Of a stretch of DNA of 64,000 nt, positions 46,177 to 57,751 are shown piece by piece. This DNA comes from Platanthera guangdongensis (Eukaryota; Streptophyta; Magnoliopsida; Asparagales; Orchidaceae): NCBI GenBank assembly GCA_039583875.1, contig CM077158.1, forward strand, positions 240,917,447-240,981,446. The letters run 5' to 3'. Below the pieces are notes generated by a model. The model made no database searches. It was not told where the DNA came from and saw nothing but the letters and a program-made list of their open reading frames with translations. Positions within the stretch are counted from its first letter, which is position 1, and each line of letters opens with the position of its first letter. The position numbers were made by a program, and so were the translations under genes.

Positions 46177-46965
46177 GTTTGTAAATACTTCTCATCTGGT
46201 GTTACTCCTTGTCCTTTACAATATGCATGAAATCTTGATACATTTTGCGAGCATTACATTTACATTTATGAAATCTTAATATGACTTGCACTATGTATTT
46301 TTACCTACTAGCAAGAATGCATATTCACCAAATGCGCATGGTTTAAATTTTATAGCAGTCTTTAAGATGCGCATAAGATTTTAGAGCCATATGCACATTT
46401 GAAGGACTATATTTTAACAAATAAAGTAAATGTTAAAATAAATCACCATTTTGTCCTCCAACTATAGATTCAGTTTCATATAGTCTATGTTTTCTAAAAC
46501 TCTTTACTTAGATCCTTAGCGTATTTTCAGCTGTCAATATTGTTCCTCAACTTTGTTTTTGATTTTCAAGATGGTCATGCAAATATTTATATTATGCCTT
46601 TGAAAAGGTCAACACATTGGTTGTCAAAATGGCCTTTTAGCTATTAAATTCAGCATTCATCTGCTTCCCACAACATCTAATGATGAGCTAAATTGTGCAG
46701 AAGCTACAATTACACTATGCGATTGCATTATCTATATGGTTCTTATGAATGGATACAACAATGTTGATGGCATAGAACTTATAAATTACTTCTTCATTTC
46801 ATTAGTGCTTTTGACATCCGAATGTTCACATTAAGACATGGTCGAGTTTGGCTCCTGGATAAGTGATGATTGGTTCACTTAGAGTTCTTTCTAAAACCCA
46901 TGGATTTGAGTTACTAATATTTTGAATATGTTTAAAGATCTCGACATTCATCTACTGTTTCTTCA
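46177..46965. other. Intron-like remnant after the RecQ exons, copy B
   Basis: Same as 10,660-11,447 with a handful of differences. No gene. Confidence 0.6.
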
Positions 46966-47932
46966 GGGACTGATACAATGGTAGACCGACTAAAATGAAA
47001 ATGCACTAAGATGCAATTGAAATGAGACTATGGTGTAAATGCCGTTTGCGTGTCAACATGAGACAATCCCAATAAAGATCCACTAGCAAGTAATAATTTT
47101 TTTCGCGACGCTATGAGCACGATTAGCACAATCGATAGTAAGGATCAACGTAAGAACAACTATGATCTACCTACACATGAGACGCGATTTCAATTTGAAG
47201 TGCGCCGGTAAAGATCCCGCAAATCAAACCATAAATAGAGTGCAATAGAATAAGAGATCCAACAAACCACAACAGTAGTTCACATCAACATGTTCAAGTA
47301 AGAAAACTGTAACGCTTATACCTTGATTTGCTTATGCACGCGTCGGTTGGGCTTCGGGATGGAGAACTGTTTGCGGTAGTGCTTCCGACTTGACAGTGGT
47401 TCCACAACAGGGTTGCATGTAATTAGGAAAATTCGGATTTGGAATATTTGGGAGAGTGGAGAGTGAGATTTGTAGAGGACGGACGGGTGAGGGTGAGGCC
47501 CTGTGGGATCGGGTGGATGGGAGGGAGAGGGTGGCCGACTAGTAGATTGGGGCCGTGGATCTGGAGGGTTGTGGCCAGCGGAGGAAGCTAGGGGTCGAGT
47601 GAAGCGGAGGAAGGTGCGGCTGGGCTTGGGGGGGGGACTGCAGGCTCTGGTGAGGCGGAGGAGGGGCTGTGCGTGTTCTGTCGGCGGGCGGAGGGGAACG
47701 GGAAGAAGAAGACGGTGGTTTTACCGGGGCTGAAGGCTGTATCGGCGGCGGCAGGAACGAGCGAGAGCAGCGCCTTTGGAGTCCACAATAGGAATAGATC
47801 GACAAGTTGTAGTGGGGCAACTTTCGATCCCCTCGGCGGGAAAATCAAAATAGAATTAGGGCTCCCCATCAGACTGTTGTAATTGTTCGGGCCGATCGGG
47901 GGGGGGGGGGTAAATACATTAGAATAAAATAT

Positions 47933-48024
47933 ACTAATATATGAAATAGACTTGGAACGACTCTCCGGGCGCATCCGCACTAATATATGAAATAGACTTG
48001 GAACGACTCTCCGTGCGCATCCGC
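47933..48024. repeat. 46-bp tandem duplication in the 3' LTR, copy B only
   Basis: Units 47,933-47,978 and 47,979-48,024 differ by one base (GGGCGC against GTGCGC). Copy A has a single unit, so this is a post-split event. An upstream G run (47,898-47,910) is 13 long against 10 in copy A. Confidence 0.85.
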
Positions 48025-48200
48025 GGACTCAGATCGCCCAAACGGGTCGCCGATCACCGCCTCCTGCGGGAATAGATGCACGCATGCCGTCGATCACCAT
48101 CAGCTCCCCCTGACCTGAAAGCACTCATCTACGGTGAGTGAAGATGATCGTACTCTCGACGTAAGTCTGGGACATGTCTCTCGAGTTCCTCAGCAGAAAT

Positions 48201-48740
48201 CTAAGTGTCATCAGAAGTCTGGCGGGCAAGCCAATGGGCCAAGTACCACATGACCATTGAATCGCCCGTCGTCGTGAAGTCATGTCCAACGATCTGTAGT
48301 GTATCTCCGACAGGCATAGGCGACTGTCGTAGCAATGTATCGTCGTCTGAACGTTGTGTCACTGGTACTGCCGGCTGGGGAGTGGACTCCTCCGAGCGGT
48401 GCTCAATCGCTCGCGACTGGCTGGGAGAGGTGGGTTTGCATGCACTTGAGGGGTAAGGGTTAAGCTGTGGCTCCGAGGTGGGTGTGCGTGCACTTGAGGG
48501 GTAAGGGTTAAGTTGTGGCTCCGAGGTGGGTGGGCATAAAGGGTCCCCATACACTCGCAACTCAAAGTATGGGGTCAAGTCCTCCATATTGAACACTCGG
48601 TGAATCCCCATTACTGGTGGCATGTCAACCTCATACGCATTCACACCAATCCGTCGAGTGACTGTATAGGGGCCCATCCGACGAACACTTAACTTCTTCG
48701 CTGCCCCCTGGGGGAGCCTGTCAGGTCGCAGACTGATCAT
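48201..48740 (-). pseudogene. Integrase C-terminal (GPY/F-like) tail, copy B
   Basis: 179 codons, same length as copy A and with roughly ten residue changes by eye, and no stop. It retains MGPYTVTRRIGVNAYEVDMP, VFNMEDLTPYF and the 17-residue Pro/Ser repeat. No DDE core precedes it. Confidence 0.8.
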
Positions 48741-50211
48741 AACCCGTTCCCCAACTTCAAATACCTACGCTCGCCTGTGCTGATCGGCCCGAGCTTTGTA
48801 AATTTCATTACTGGCCACAATATTTCTCCGTATTGTCTCATGTAGTGCGTGTATATGATAAACAGACGACTCAACAGACCAATGATGTGAATGATAAACC
48901 CAAATGATGACATGAAGTGCATGCATGAGCTGAATGAACGACTCGACAGACATATGCAGATGATGAACCCAAATGATGACATGCTCACATTAATGATGCA
49001 TGGAAAACACGACAGGCATGACACACACTGACATTCAACAAGCTTTATGTCGAGATGGGTCCTTGAAAGAGGTGGTTTATCAGGGGGTTCGTCGGGTGGA
49101 GTGTAGTAAAACTCAGTGAGTGTGCGATGAGTGTTAGAATGATCGTGTAAGACGCCAACACTCCAATACGAACTCACATGACCCCTAATATCTCTCAAGG
49201 AACGTGACACATCAGGCGGCTCACTAGGGGGTACGTATGAAAATTCGTCATGAAGGTGACGGTCACCTGAGTGAGTGGCAGTGACATAAATACTAGGATG
49301 TGACACTCTAGTGAGGCAAGTATTGCTGATAGGAATGAGCTCATTTGGTGGGTCAGCAGGCAGTATGTCTAAGAACTCATCACGGGTGGGGTGGTCATAC
49401 GCTCAATTCTCAGTACATCGGGGGGGTGCTCAAGTATGCTTAGGAATTGCCTTACATACTCATTGCTACCCTCAAGATCCTCTCTCCAAAGCAAAATAAG
49501 GGACGTGCAGTGGAGGGGTGTCACGCTCACAGATGACTCGCTCAACGGGATGTCAATCTCACGGGGAGGTGGTGGTTTATCAGATGGCTTGTTAAGGGGT
49601 CATTACAGAACCCGTCAGTAGGGTCATGAACCTACAAGTGAATTCTTATATGGGTAGTGTACCCAAAAGCGGGTGGGACATCCGCCAAGATATCAACACA
49701 AGGCCCGAAGCTCTCAGTCAGGACATGACTCGACATAAGGCTCAGGGGAGAGTGAGAAGAATCCATACTCAAGTGAGGGTTAGTTGGTGAGGTGTCAAGA
49801 AAGGGGTCTATAACCAAGGGGGTGACGAGGCCAACATGAGGTATAAAAGATGGATAGACAATCAAAGTGCACTGGTTCGCTCAGCCTCACTCTCGTGGCC
49901 AAACTCAGTAGGCGTGTTAATGACGCTCTCCACATGAAATACAAGGTCGTATTCAGAATCTCCTCAAAATCATGTGGGACCGGATGCTCGCTAAGAGAAG
50001 GAATACCAACATCAAATGGCAAAATACTCATGTCTATGGGAGTACTTAAATCCCGATGTGTCACTCTATGGGTTCCCCCTAAGACGGATTTCAAGCGATC
50101 CATTTGAGCATGTACGCCATCAAATTGTTTAAGTACTAATCGCTGAAATTCGGCTTCAGGTATCTCTATTGGTGGAACACTTGGGTGATCCAAATGCGTG
50201 CAATTACCCAC
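48737..50211 (-). pseudogene. Degenerate interior of the deleted gypsy element, copy B
   Basis: Frames 50,211-49,795, 49,865-49,632 and 49,306-48,737 match copy A 14,647-13,197. One indel fuses two short copy A frames into a 189-codon frame. The three DEF-x4-PP-x-EPPD-like motifs are kept in part. No known domain. Confidence 0.4.
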
Positions 50212-50827
50212 ATATTAGTGACCTCTATGGGGATCCAGATAGTCATCAAAATGCTCATCCCTAATAGGCTCACAATGTGTCAGAGGGTGAATGTGATCCC
50301 TACGCGCGCGTGGCGATGGGCGAGGGTGGTCCCCGGAATAGTATGGAGACCTTTCCGGAGGGGATCCAGCTACTCCACTCTACCAACATCAAGTTGTGAT
50401 GTGGTGTAGTGACAATAACGTGAAGTGCTAGAATCACAACGATCGACAAATTGTGGCAAAGGGTTGACACAATATCGAGATTGAGAGGAATGTGAATATG
50501 GATGATCATTATAAAAATATGCTATGAGATACTACCTATAGACTCTACCGCGAAAATAAATGTGGCGCTAATGTAACCTCCCTCTGATACCAAATTATGT
50601 AGTGGTAGACCCCTTAAAATGAAAATGCACTAAGATGCAATCAAATTGAGACTATGGTGTAAATGTCGTGTGCGTGTCAACATGAGACAATCCCAATAAA
50701 GATCCAATAGCAAGTAATAATTTTGTTTTAGCGACGCTATGAGCACGATTAGCACAATCGATAGTAAAGATTAACGTAAGAACAACTATGATTTACCTAC
50801 AAAATGAGGCTCGATTTCAATTGAAGT

Positions 50828-51610
50828 TGTACAACCTCGTGCTCGCAAGAAGCCCTCAAAGAGCAAATAAGTCAAAGCAGGCGAATGGGACCAAAGGGCC
50901 CACTCGCAAGAGGCGAGGTGATTGTCTCTTCAGTGAGCAAGGTACCCCATTTGGGGCGAGGAGACCTCCTGAGGCGAGAGGGCCTCCAGAGGCGAGAGGG
51001 CCTCCAGAGGCGAGAGGGCCTCCAACGGCGAGAGGGCCTCCAGCGGCGATAAGACCTCATAGCGAAGGGCGCCGGCGAAACGGGCAGTGGGGTCCATCTC
51101 GCCGACAGGCGCTTCTCCACTCGCCAGGGCAAGAAGAGACCATTTTTATATTTTTCATATCAACAGGGGTTATTTTTACTTTTCTACCCCGGGTATTTTT
51201 ACCCTCTTACCCTTAGTGGCCTGCGTATAGTCCCTCAGAACAGCGGAGTTTGACTGTTGGCAGACCCAGCCAGGGGTACCCCGGTAATTTCAGACCAGTA
51301 CGTTTTGTTATTGACAGTTCAGATTCCGAAATCTATAAATAAGCCCATAGGGGTTCTTCAAAAGGATCTTTTTTTTCGACTCTGAGGGAATCATCGACAT
51401 TGTCTTCTGAGTAACTCCAAGCCCAGCTTTTGGCTTTGGAGGGGAAGCTCTCAGTGACCTTCCGGGTAAGCGGTGGGACCTCCCTGCTGCGGCTTTGAGC
51501 CAGTTTTCTAGTCCTTCACGACCAGTCGGAGGTCGCAGCTTGAGCCTAGTAGGTGTCGGCTACGCCCCTGTTTTGCGAACATTTGTCGGAGTCAAATTTT
51601 GGCTTCAACA
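50828..51610 (+). repeat. 5' LTR of the Tat-like element (783 bp)
   Basis: Contains six 18-bp units (GGCGAGAGGGCCTCCAGA type) at about 50,955-51,062 and a TATA box at about 51,337. Followed by TTCTGGTGCGGTGAGC, a possible primer site beginning TGG, whose tRNA I cannot assign. Confidence 0.85.
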
Positions 51611-51669
51611 GTTCTGGTGCGGTGAGCGTGGAAGGTAGCCGGTGCAAGAAAAGTTTGAGGTTTGGTCTT

Positions 51670-52143
51670 ATGGCAGGAGGTGAAGGTGAAGGATCTGGTT
51701 CCGGAGGTTCCCCCTCCCAGGTAGAAGTGGCGACAAGGAAGATGCTGGAGGACTTCAGGCGAGAGGTCATGCAGACCATAAGCTTGACCTTCTCGGCAAG
51801 GAGCGAGTGGGCGACGCCTCAGGTCCCGATCGAGGTGGTCCCGCTCTTAGGCGAGAACGCCCCTGGTCAGCGCCCGGGGAAGGAGGTCCCGGCGGAGGCT
51901 GGCGAGAGGGACGTGGCGGCGCGAGAACTCTTCCCAGGCCAGCGTCCCGGGAAGGAGATCCCGGCAGAAGACGGCGAGAAGGAGGCAGCTGTGCGAGAGC
52001 TCTTCCCTGGGCACGGTCTCGCGGATCAGGCCAGCCAGCCGAGGCCGCGAGACGTGCCCTCTCGGCAAGCAGCCGGCGAGAGCCCGTTCAGTGAACTCGT
52101 CATCTCGGCTCCGGCACCCCGAGCTCAGCTCGGCCCCAGGTAG
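51670..52143 (+). CDS. gag-like N-terminal frame of the Tat-like element
   Basis: 157 codons starting MAGGEGEGSGSGGSPSQ, 60 bp after the LTR. There is one amphipathic stretch (ATRKMLEDFRREVMQTI), then two repeats of a PGQRPGKEVPAEAGERDVAA type sequence ending in ARELFPG. The frame ends at a TAG inside the first 113-bp unit, so the array may have replaced the rest of gag. No zinc knuckle. I infer gag from its position only. The upstream extension of this frame into the LTR is not used. Confidence 0.45.
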   Translation: MAGGEGEGSGSGGSPSQVEVATRKMLEDFRREVMQTISLTFSARSEWATPQVPIEVVPLLGENAPGQRPGKEVPAEAGERDVAARELFPGQRPGKEIPAEDGEKEAAVRELFPGHGLADQASQPRPRDVPSRQAAGESPFSELVISAPAPRAQLGPR

Positions 52144-54829
52144 ACCCGCTGCGCAGGCTCTCATCTAGCTGGCAGGACCGAAGGCTCTCCTGTGGGGGAT
52201 AGGTTTGGATTGAGGTATCTTCATCGGCACCCCGAGCTCGGCTCGGCCCCAGGTAGACCCGCTGCGCAGGCTCTCATCTAGGTGGCAAGACTGAAGGCTC
52301 GCCTGTGGGGGATAGGTTTGGATTGAGGTATCTTCATCAGCACCCCGAGCTCGGCTCGGCCCCAGGTATACCCGCTGCGCAGGCTCTCATCTAGCTGGCA
52401 GGACCGAAGGCTCGCCTGCGGGGGATAGGTTTGGATTGAGGTATCTTCATCGGCACCCCGAGCTCGGCTCGGCCCCAGGTAGACCCGCTGCGCAGGCTCT
52501 CATCTAGCTGACAGTACCGAAGGCTCGCCTGTGGGGGATAGGTTTGGATTGAGGTATCTTCATCGGCACCCCGAGCTCGGCTCGGCCCCAGGTAGACCCG
52601 CTGCGCAGGCTCTCATCTAGCTGGCAGGACCGAAGGCTCGCCTGTGGGGGATAGGTTTGGATTGAGGTATCTTCATCGGCACCCCGAGTTTGGCTCGACC
52701 CCAGGTAGACCCGTTGCGCAGGCTCTCATCTAGCTGGTAGGACCGAAGGCTCGCCTGTGGGGGATAGGTTTGGATTGAGGTATCTTCATCGGCACCCCGA
52801 GCTCGGCTCGGCCCCAGGTAGACCCGCTGCGCAGGCTCTCATCTAGCTGACAGGACCGAAGGCTCGCCTGTGGGGGATAGGTTTGGATTGAGGTATCTTC
52901 ATCGGCACCCCGAGCTCGGCTCAGCCCCAGGTAGACCCGCTGCGCAGGCTCTCATCTAGCTGACAGGACTGAAGGCTCGCCTGTGGGGGATAGGTTGGGA
53001 TTGAGGTATCTTCATCGGCACCCTGAGCTCGGCTCGGCCCCAGGTAGACCCGCTGCGCAGGCTCTCATCTAGCTGACAGGACCGAAGGCTCGCCTGTGGG
53101 GGATAGGTTGGGATTGAGGTTTCTTCATCGGCACCCCGAGCTCGGCTCGACCCCAGGAAGACCCGCTGCGCAGGCTCTCATCTAGCTGGCAGGACCGAAG
53201 GCTCGCCTGTGGGGGATAGGTTTGGATTGAGGTATCTTCATCGGCACCCCGAGCTCGGCTCGGCCCCAGGTAGACCCGCTGCGCAGGCTCTCATCTAGCT
53301 GGCAGGACCGAAGACTCGCCTGTGGGGGATAGGTTTGGATTGAGGTATCTTCATCAGCACCCCGAGCTCGGCTCGGCCCCAGGTAGACCCGCTGCGCAGG
53401 CTCTCATCTAGCTGGCAGGACCGAAGGCTCGCCTGTGGGGGATAGGTTTGGATTGAGGTATCTTCATCGGCACCCCGAGCTCGGCTCGGCCCCAGGTAGA
53501 CCCGCTGCGCAGGCTCTCATCTAGCTGGCAGGACCGAAGGCTCGCCTGTGGGGGATAGGTTTGGATTGAGGTATCTTCATCGACACCCCGAGCTCGGCTC
53601 GGCCCCAGGTAGACCCGCTGCGCAGGCTCTCATCTAGCTGGCAGGACCGAAGGCTCTCCTGTGGGGGATAGGTTTGGATTGAGGTATCTTCATCGGCACC
53701 CCGAGCTCGGCTCGGCCCCAGGTAGACCCGCTGCGCAGGCTCTCATCTAGCTGGCAGGACCGAAAGCTCGCCTGTGGGGGATAAGTTTGGATTGAGGTAT
53801 CTTCATCAGCACCCCGAGCTCGGCTCGGCCCCAGGTAGACCCGCTGCGCAGGCTCTCATCTAGCTGGCAGGACCGAAGGCTCGCCTGTGGGGGATAGGTT
53901 GGGATTGCGGTATGTTCATCGGCACCCCGAGCTCGGCTCGGCCCCAGGTAGACCCGCTGCACAGGCTCTCATCTAGCTGACAGGACCGAAGGCTCGCCTG
54001 TGGGGGATAAGTTTGGATTGAGGTATCTTCATCAGCACCCCGAGCTCAGCTCGGCCCCAGGTAGACCCGCTGCGCAGGCTCTCATCTAGCTGACAGGACC
54101 GAAGGCTCGCCTGTGGGGGATAGGTTTGGATTGAGGTATCTTCATCGGCACCCCGAGCTCGGCTCAGCCCCAGGTAGACCCGCTGCGCAGGCTCTCATCT
54201 AGCTGGCAGGACCGAAGGCTCGCCTGTCGGGGATAGGTTTGGATTGAGGTATCTTCATCGGCACCCCGAGCTCGGCTCGGCCCCAGGTAGACCCGCTGCG
54301 CAGGCTCTCATCTAGCTGGCAGGACCGAAGGCTCGCCTGTGGGGGATAGGTTTGGATTGAGGTATCTTCATCGGCACCCCGAGCTCGGCTCGACCCCAGG
54401 TAGACCCGCTGCGCAGGCTCTCATCTAGCTGGCAGGACCGAAGGCTCGCCTGTGGGGGATAGGTTTGGATTGAGGTATCTTCATCGGCACCCCGAGCTCG
54501 GCTCGGCCCCAGGTAGACCCGCTGCGCAGGCTCTCATCTAGCTGGCAGGACCGAAGGCTCGCCTGTGGGGGATAGGTTTGGATTGAGGTATCTTCATCGG
54601 CACCCCGAGCTCGGCTCGGCCCCTGGTAGACCCGCTGCGCAGGCTCTCATCTATCTGGCAGGACCGAAGGCTCGCCTGTGGGGGATAGGTTTGGATTGAG
54701 GTATCTTCATCAGCACCCCGAGCTCGGCTCGGCCCCAGGTCGACCCGCTGCGCATGCTCTCATCTAGCTGGCAGGACCGAAGGCTCGCCTGTGGGGGATA
54801 GGTTTGAATTGAGGTATCTTCATCGGCAT
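52107..54829 (+). repeat. Tandem array, 24 units of exactly 113 bp
   Basis: Counting from the TAGACCC word, the first full unit starts at 52,141 and the last at 54,740; the distance, 2,599, is 23 x 113 with no net indel. Units differ by a few substitutions each (for example TAGGTTTGG/TAGGTTGGG, AGCTGGCAG/AGCTGACAG). A partial unit precedes the first. Since 113 is not divisible by three, no frame persists in phase through the array. Unit words include GAGCTCGGCTCGGCCCCAGG and GGTTTGGATTGAGGTATCTT. Confidence 0.95.
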
Positions 54830-55310
54830 CAAGCTGACAGGGCAGTAAATCCACTTTGGCAGGATAGTGTGGAAAGTCTTCTTAAAAGAGACATTACACC
54901 TTAGCATCTCAGCCTAGTCCTAGGGAACAAAAAATAAACTAAGGAAAAAAGGGAGTGGAGGCACTCACAGCGGGAGGTTTCGAGGATCGTCTCGCCGTTC
55001 GCGAGAGGACACTCGCGAGACAAGGTATTGCGTCGTCTCGCGACCGTGGGCGCATCGAGGAGTCGTCTCGCGTAAAACAGAAAAAAGGCAGAATACTGAA
55101 AGGGCTACGCGGCGCGACAGAGGGGTAGCACCGTCCCGCAGGCCGGAACAAGCCAAGGATTAACTTCACAAAATAAAGAACAAAAAATAGATACATGACC
55201 AAAATGAGCATTCGCTCGTTACTTGACAGGTACCACAAAAAATATATGATTTAGAGTTTTTACAACAATGAGAGGTGGAGAGAGTGATTCTAAATCTTGG
55301 AAGCGGCACG
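54830..55310. other. Spacer between the array and the antisense genes
   Basis: Includes a GC-rich stretch with GAGACGA words (54,985-55,130). A minus-strand frame at 55,238-54,939 has no recognised domain. Probably a 3' untranslated region of the antisense gene. Confidence 0.4.
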
Positions 55311-57270
55311 TCAATCCTCCTCGCCAGATGAAGAATCATCGCTCTCCTCGCTATAAAGTTCAGGGACCAAATCGCGAGCAGTCACGGTTTCAGAATCGTC
55401 TTTTACAACCCCCAGATCCTTCATCATCTGCAGCACCAGCTCTGCCGCCCGAACGCCAGCGTCGCGGCACTGCTCCTCGACTTCCTCATGAGAGTAATGT
55501 GGCGGAGGCGTCTGGAAGGGCTCGCGGCGAGACGACGACGCGACGTCAGCCTGAAGGCGCGCATTCTCAGCTTTCAATACACAGACCTCCTCCTCCAAAG
55601 CCGCCACGCGCGAGCACAATTGTTCCGCCGTCTCGGCATTCTGCGGGACGACCCAGCAGTTAGCCAAGAATGATGGAAAAGGAAAAAGAAACCAAAGGAA
55701 AAAGTCCTGAGGCTTACCACACCGCCTTGGGCCTTCGCGAGGAGGGACTCGGCTTCAGATAGCCTTTTCGCTAGCCCGGTGGACTTCTCTCGCTCCGCCT
55801 ACAGGTTCTCCTCGCTTTCTTTCCACTTTGAATTAATGTAAATAAGGCGGCGAGAGGAGCGGTGTGAGAACTCCAAGGCCGGCATCTGATGGTGGAAAGT
55901 TTTTAGCACGAGATCCTTGGTGGATTCACTTTCAGGCGAGACGGCGTCAAGGCCGCCATAGAGGCCATACCCCACGGCGAAGGCATGGCTGGTGGGGACC
56001 TCTTGCTCCTTCCAAGAAGGAAGGAGAGTGGAGATGGACACGCGGTTGGCGTCCCGCCCCCACAACAGAACTGGGTCGCCGAGGACATCGTAAACCACGA
56101 GACCCATGTTGTAATTCATATGGGAGGAGGGGGCGGGACGGCTAGAGGAATCGCCTTCGCGAGAGGAAGTGGCAGCCGCCTGTTCAGGAACAGCAGCTTG
56201 CGGGTTGGATGCCGTAGCAGGCAGGTTGGAGGCGGCGACCGGTTGATCAGGGAGTACCGTCCCGCGAGTAGGCGAGACGGCCTGGTGGTTAGGCAAAAGG
56301 GGCGGTTGAGATTCCCCTACAGAAATGGGGCTCCCTTGGGGAGCTTTCTTCTTTTCCTTAGAGATGATTACGACCTTTTTCATCTTTTTCTTGGGAGGGC
56401 TGGAGCGAGAGGGGGCCGTGTCGCCTGTGGGCCTCTTCGGTGTTGGCGAGATCAAGACCCTTCGCTGGATGGATGTTGCTCTTGTAAGGAGGGAGGGCTG
56501 GAACGATTCGCTCACCTAAAAGCAAGCAAGGGTTATTAAGCGGCGAGACGGCAAATAGCGCGACGCGAGAACGAAAGAACGAGAATACCTTCACCAGGGA
56601 GCACAGGGGGAAGCGAGTCGAGACCTCGCCGCAAGAAGTTGACTTCGAAATTCTTGCCGACTAGGTATTCGCACAACAGCTTCTCGGGGCCACTGACTTG
56701 TGGGGTGGTGTAGAAGCTCTCTGGCGGAGACACCGGCGCGAGAGGGATGTCGCCGAAATCAGCACGATCTCCCCGGATGAAGACGAATCGAGTGAGCCAG
56801 TGGTGGTTCTTATTGGGCGTCTCGCACACTTTAAGCCCCTGCCCAGTAAAGTACGAGACGCCATCGGCGTTGGCGTGGTAGATAAAGAGCTTGCGGAAGG
56901 CCGTCAAGCTGAATTCGATGCGCTCCCGGCGCATATAGCAGGCGAAAACGATCAACACCGAGATGACGTTAGGGTTGAACTGCACCGGGACGACTCCAAA
57001 ATATTTGAAGACCTGTTTTACCTCAGGCCAAAGGGGCAGCCGCAACCCGGCCTCAAAATGCGAGACGGGGAAGGCGAGTTCTCCCGGCTAGTAGGTATTG
57101 ATGCACTCGCCGACTTTGGGGGGACGCGACTCGACACCATCCCCCAGGTACTCGTGGACAAACCTATGATAATCTTCTTGAGGGAGCCGGCCAAGCGGGG
57201 AGTCGTGGTCGGTGAACCTCTTCCCACAGCGACTGCGACCCTCACCTTCCTCAACCTTCTTCTTGCCCAT
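55311..57270 (-). pseudogene. Antisense gene 2 of the Tat-like element (Transposase_28-like plus coiled coil)
   Basis: It starts MGKKKVEEGEGRSRCGKR at 57,270. After one in-frame TAG (about 57,090) it reads LRLPLWPEVKQVFKYFG and VPVQFNPNVISVLIVFACYM, with FRKLFIYHA and RFVFIRGDR. This resembles the 'putative gypsy type transposon' (Transposase_28/PMD-like) domain known from antisense ORFs of Tat elements. An intron near 56,588-56,516 leads to a Pro/Ser/Lys-rich exon (56,515-55,799), then a TAG and a coiled coil. A clean intron (55,642-55,717, phase 0) leads to the last exon (55,641-55,311), ending in an acidic EESDDSSSGEED tail. The two TAG codons sit where CAG would fit, as expected for C-to-T decay. 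The junction at 56,588/56,516 does not keep frame as I read it. The molecular role of these proteins is unknown. Confidence 0.65.
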
Positions 57271-57751
57271 TTCCTGCTGCGAGACGATCTTCGGCGAGAC
57301 GGAGGGAAAAGAAGAAGTTGGCGAGGGAAGCGAGAGAGAAGAGCGAGAGGGCTCGGCGAGACGAAAGAATCAGAGGGGCAAGAGCTTGGGTAGCGGCAGG
57401 AGTAAAAAGTGCGGTATCCATCTGATCCCGGGCCAGACATATTTATAACCGATACAGAGCAATGATTGATGGGCGGGAAAAAAATATAAGGGGAGGGGAA
57501 GAGTCGGCGTTCGTTTCTCTCTCCTAAATCTCGATCGGCGCGACCCGTCGCAATCAAAAAAGAATATATGCATAATATAATCAAAAAATAAATTATAAAA
57601 GGAATAGAAAACCAGCAATTAAGATATGTGTTCAGAGATCATCCCGCGTACAGCGGGCAGCCAATTTCTTCATGATTAGGCGAGACGACGTTACGAGACT
57701 GCTACTATTACAACTTTCGAAAATAAAAAGAAGCGTCGAGACGGACGTCCT

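Noticed and set aside
50788..51216. GPPEARGPPEAR repeat frames in the Tat-like LTRs (also 58,907-59,332)
   Set aside because: Collagen-like translations of the 18-bp LTR repeat; the repeat is open in several frames on both strands.
52107..54829. CRISPR-like array
   Set aside because: Units are contiguous 113-bp tandem copies without spacers, in a plant retrotransposon.
53747..54854. Short minus-strand frames within the 113-bp array
   Set aside because: The unit length is not a multiple of three, so these frames are short accidents of the repeat.
55864..56539. Plus-strand frames of 93-184 codons opposite antisense gene 2
   Set aside because: Arg/Gly-rich shadows of the minus-strand coding exons.
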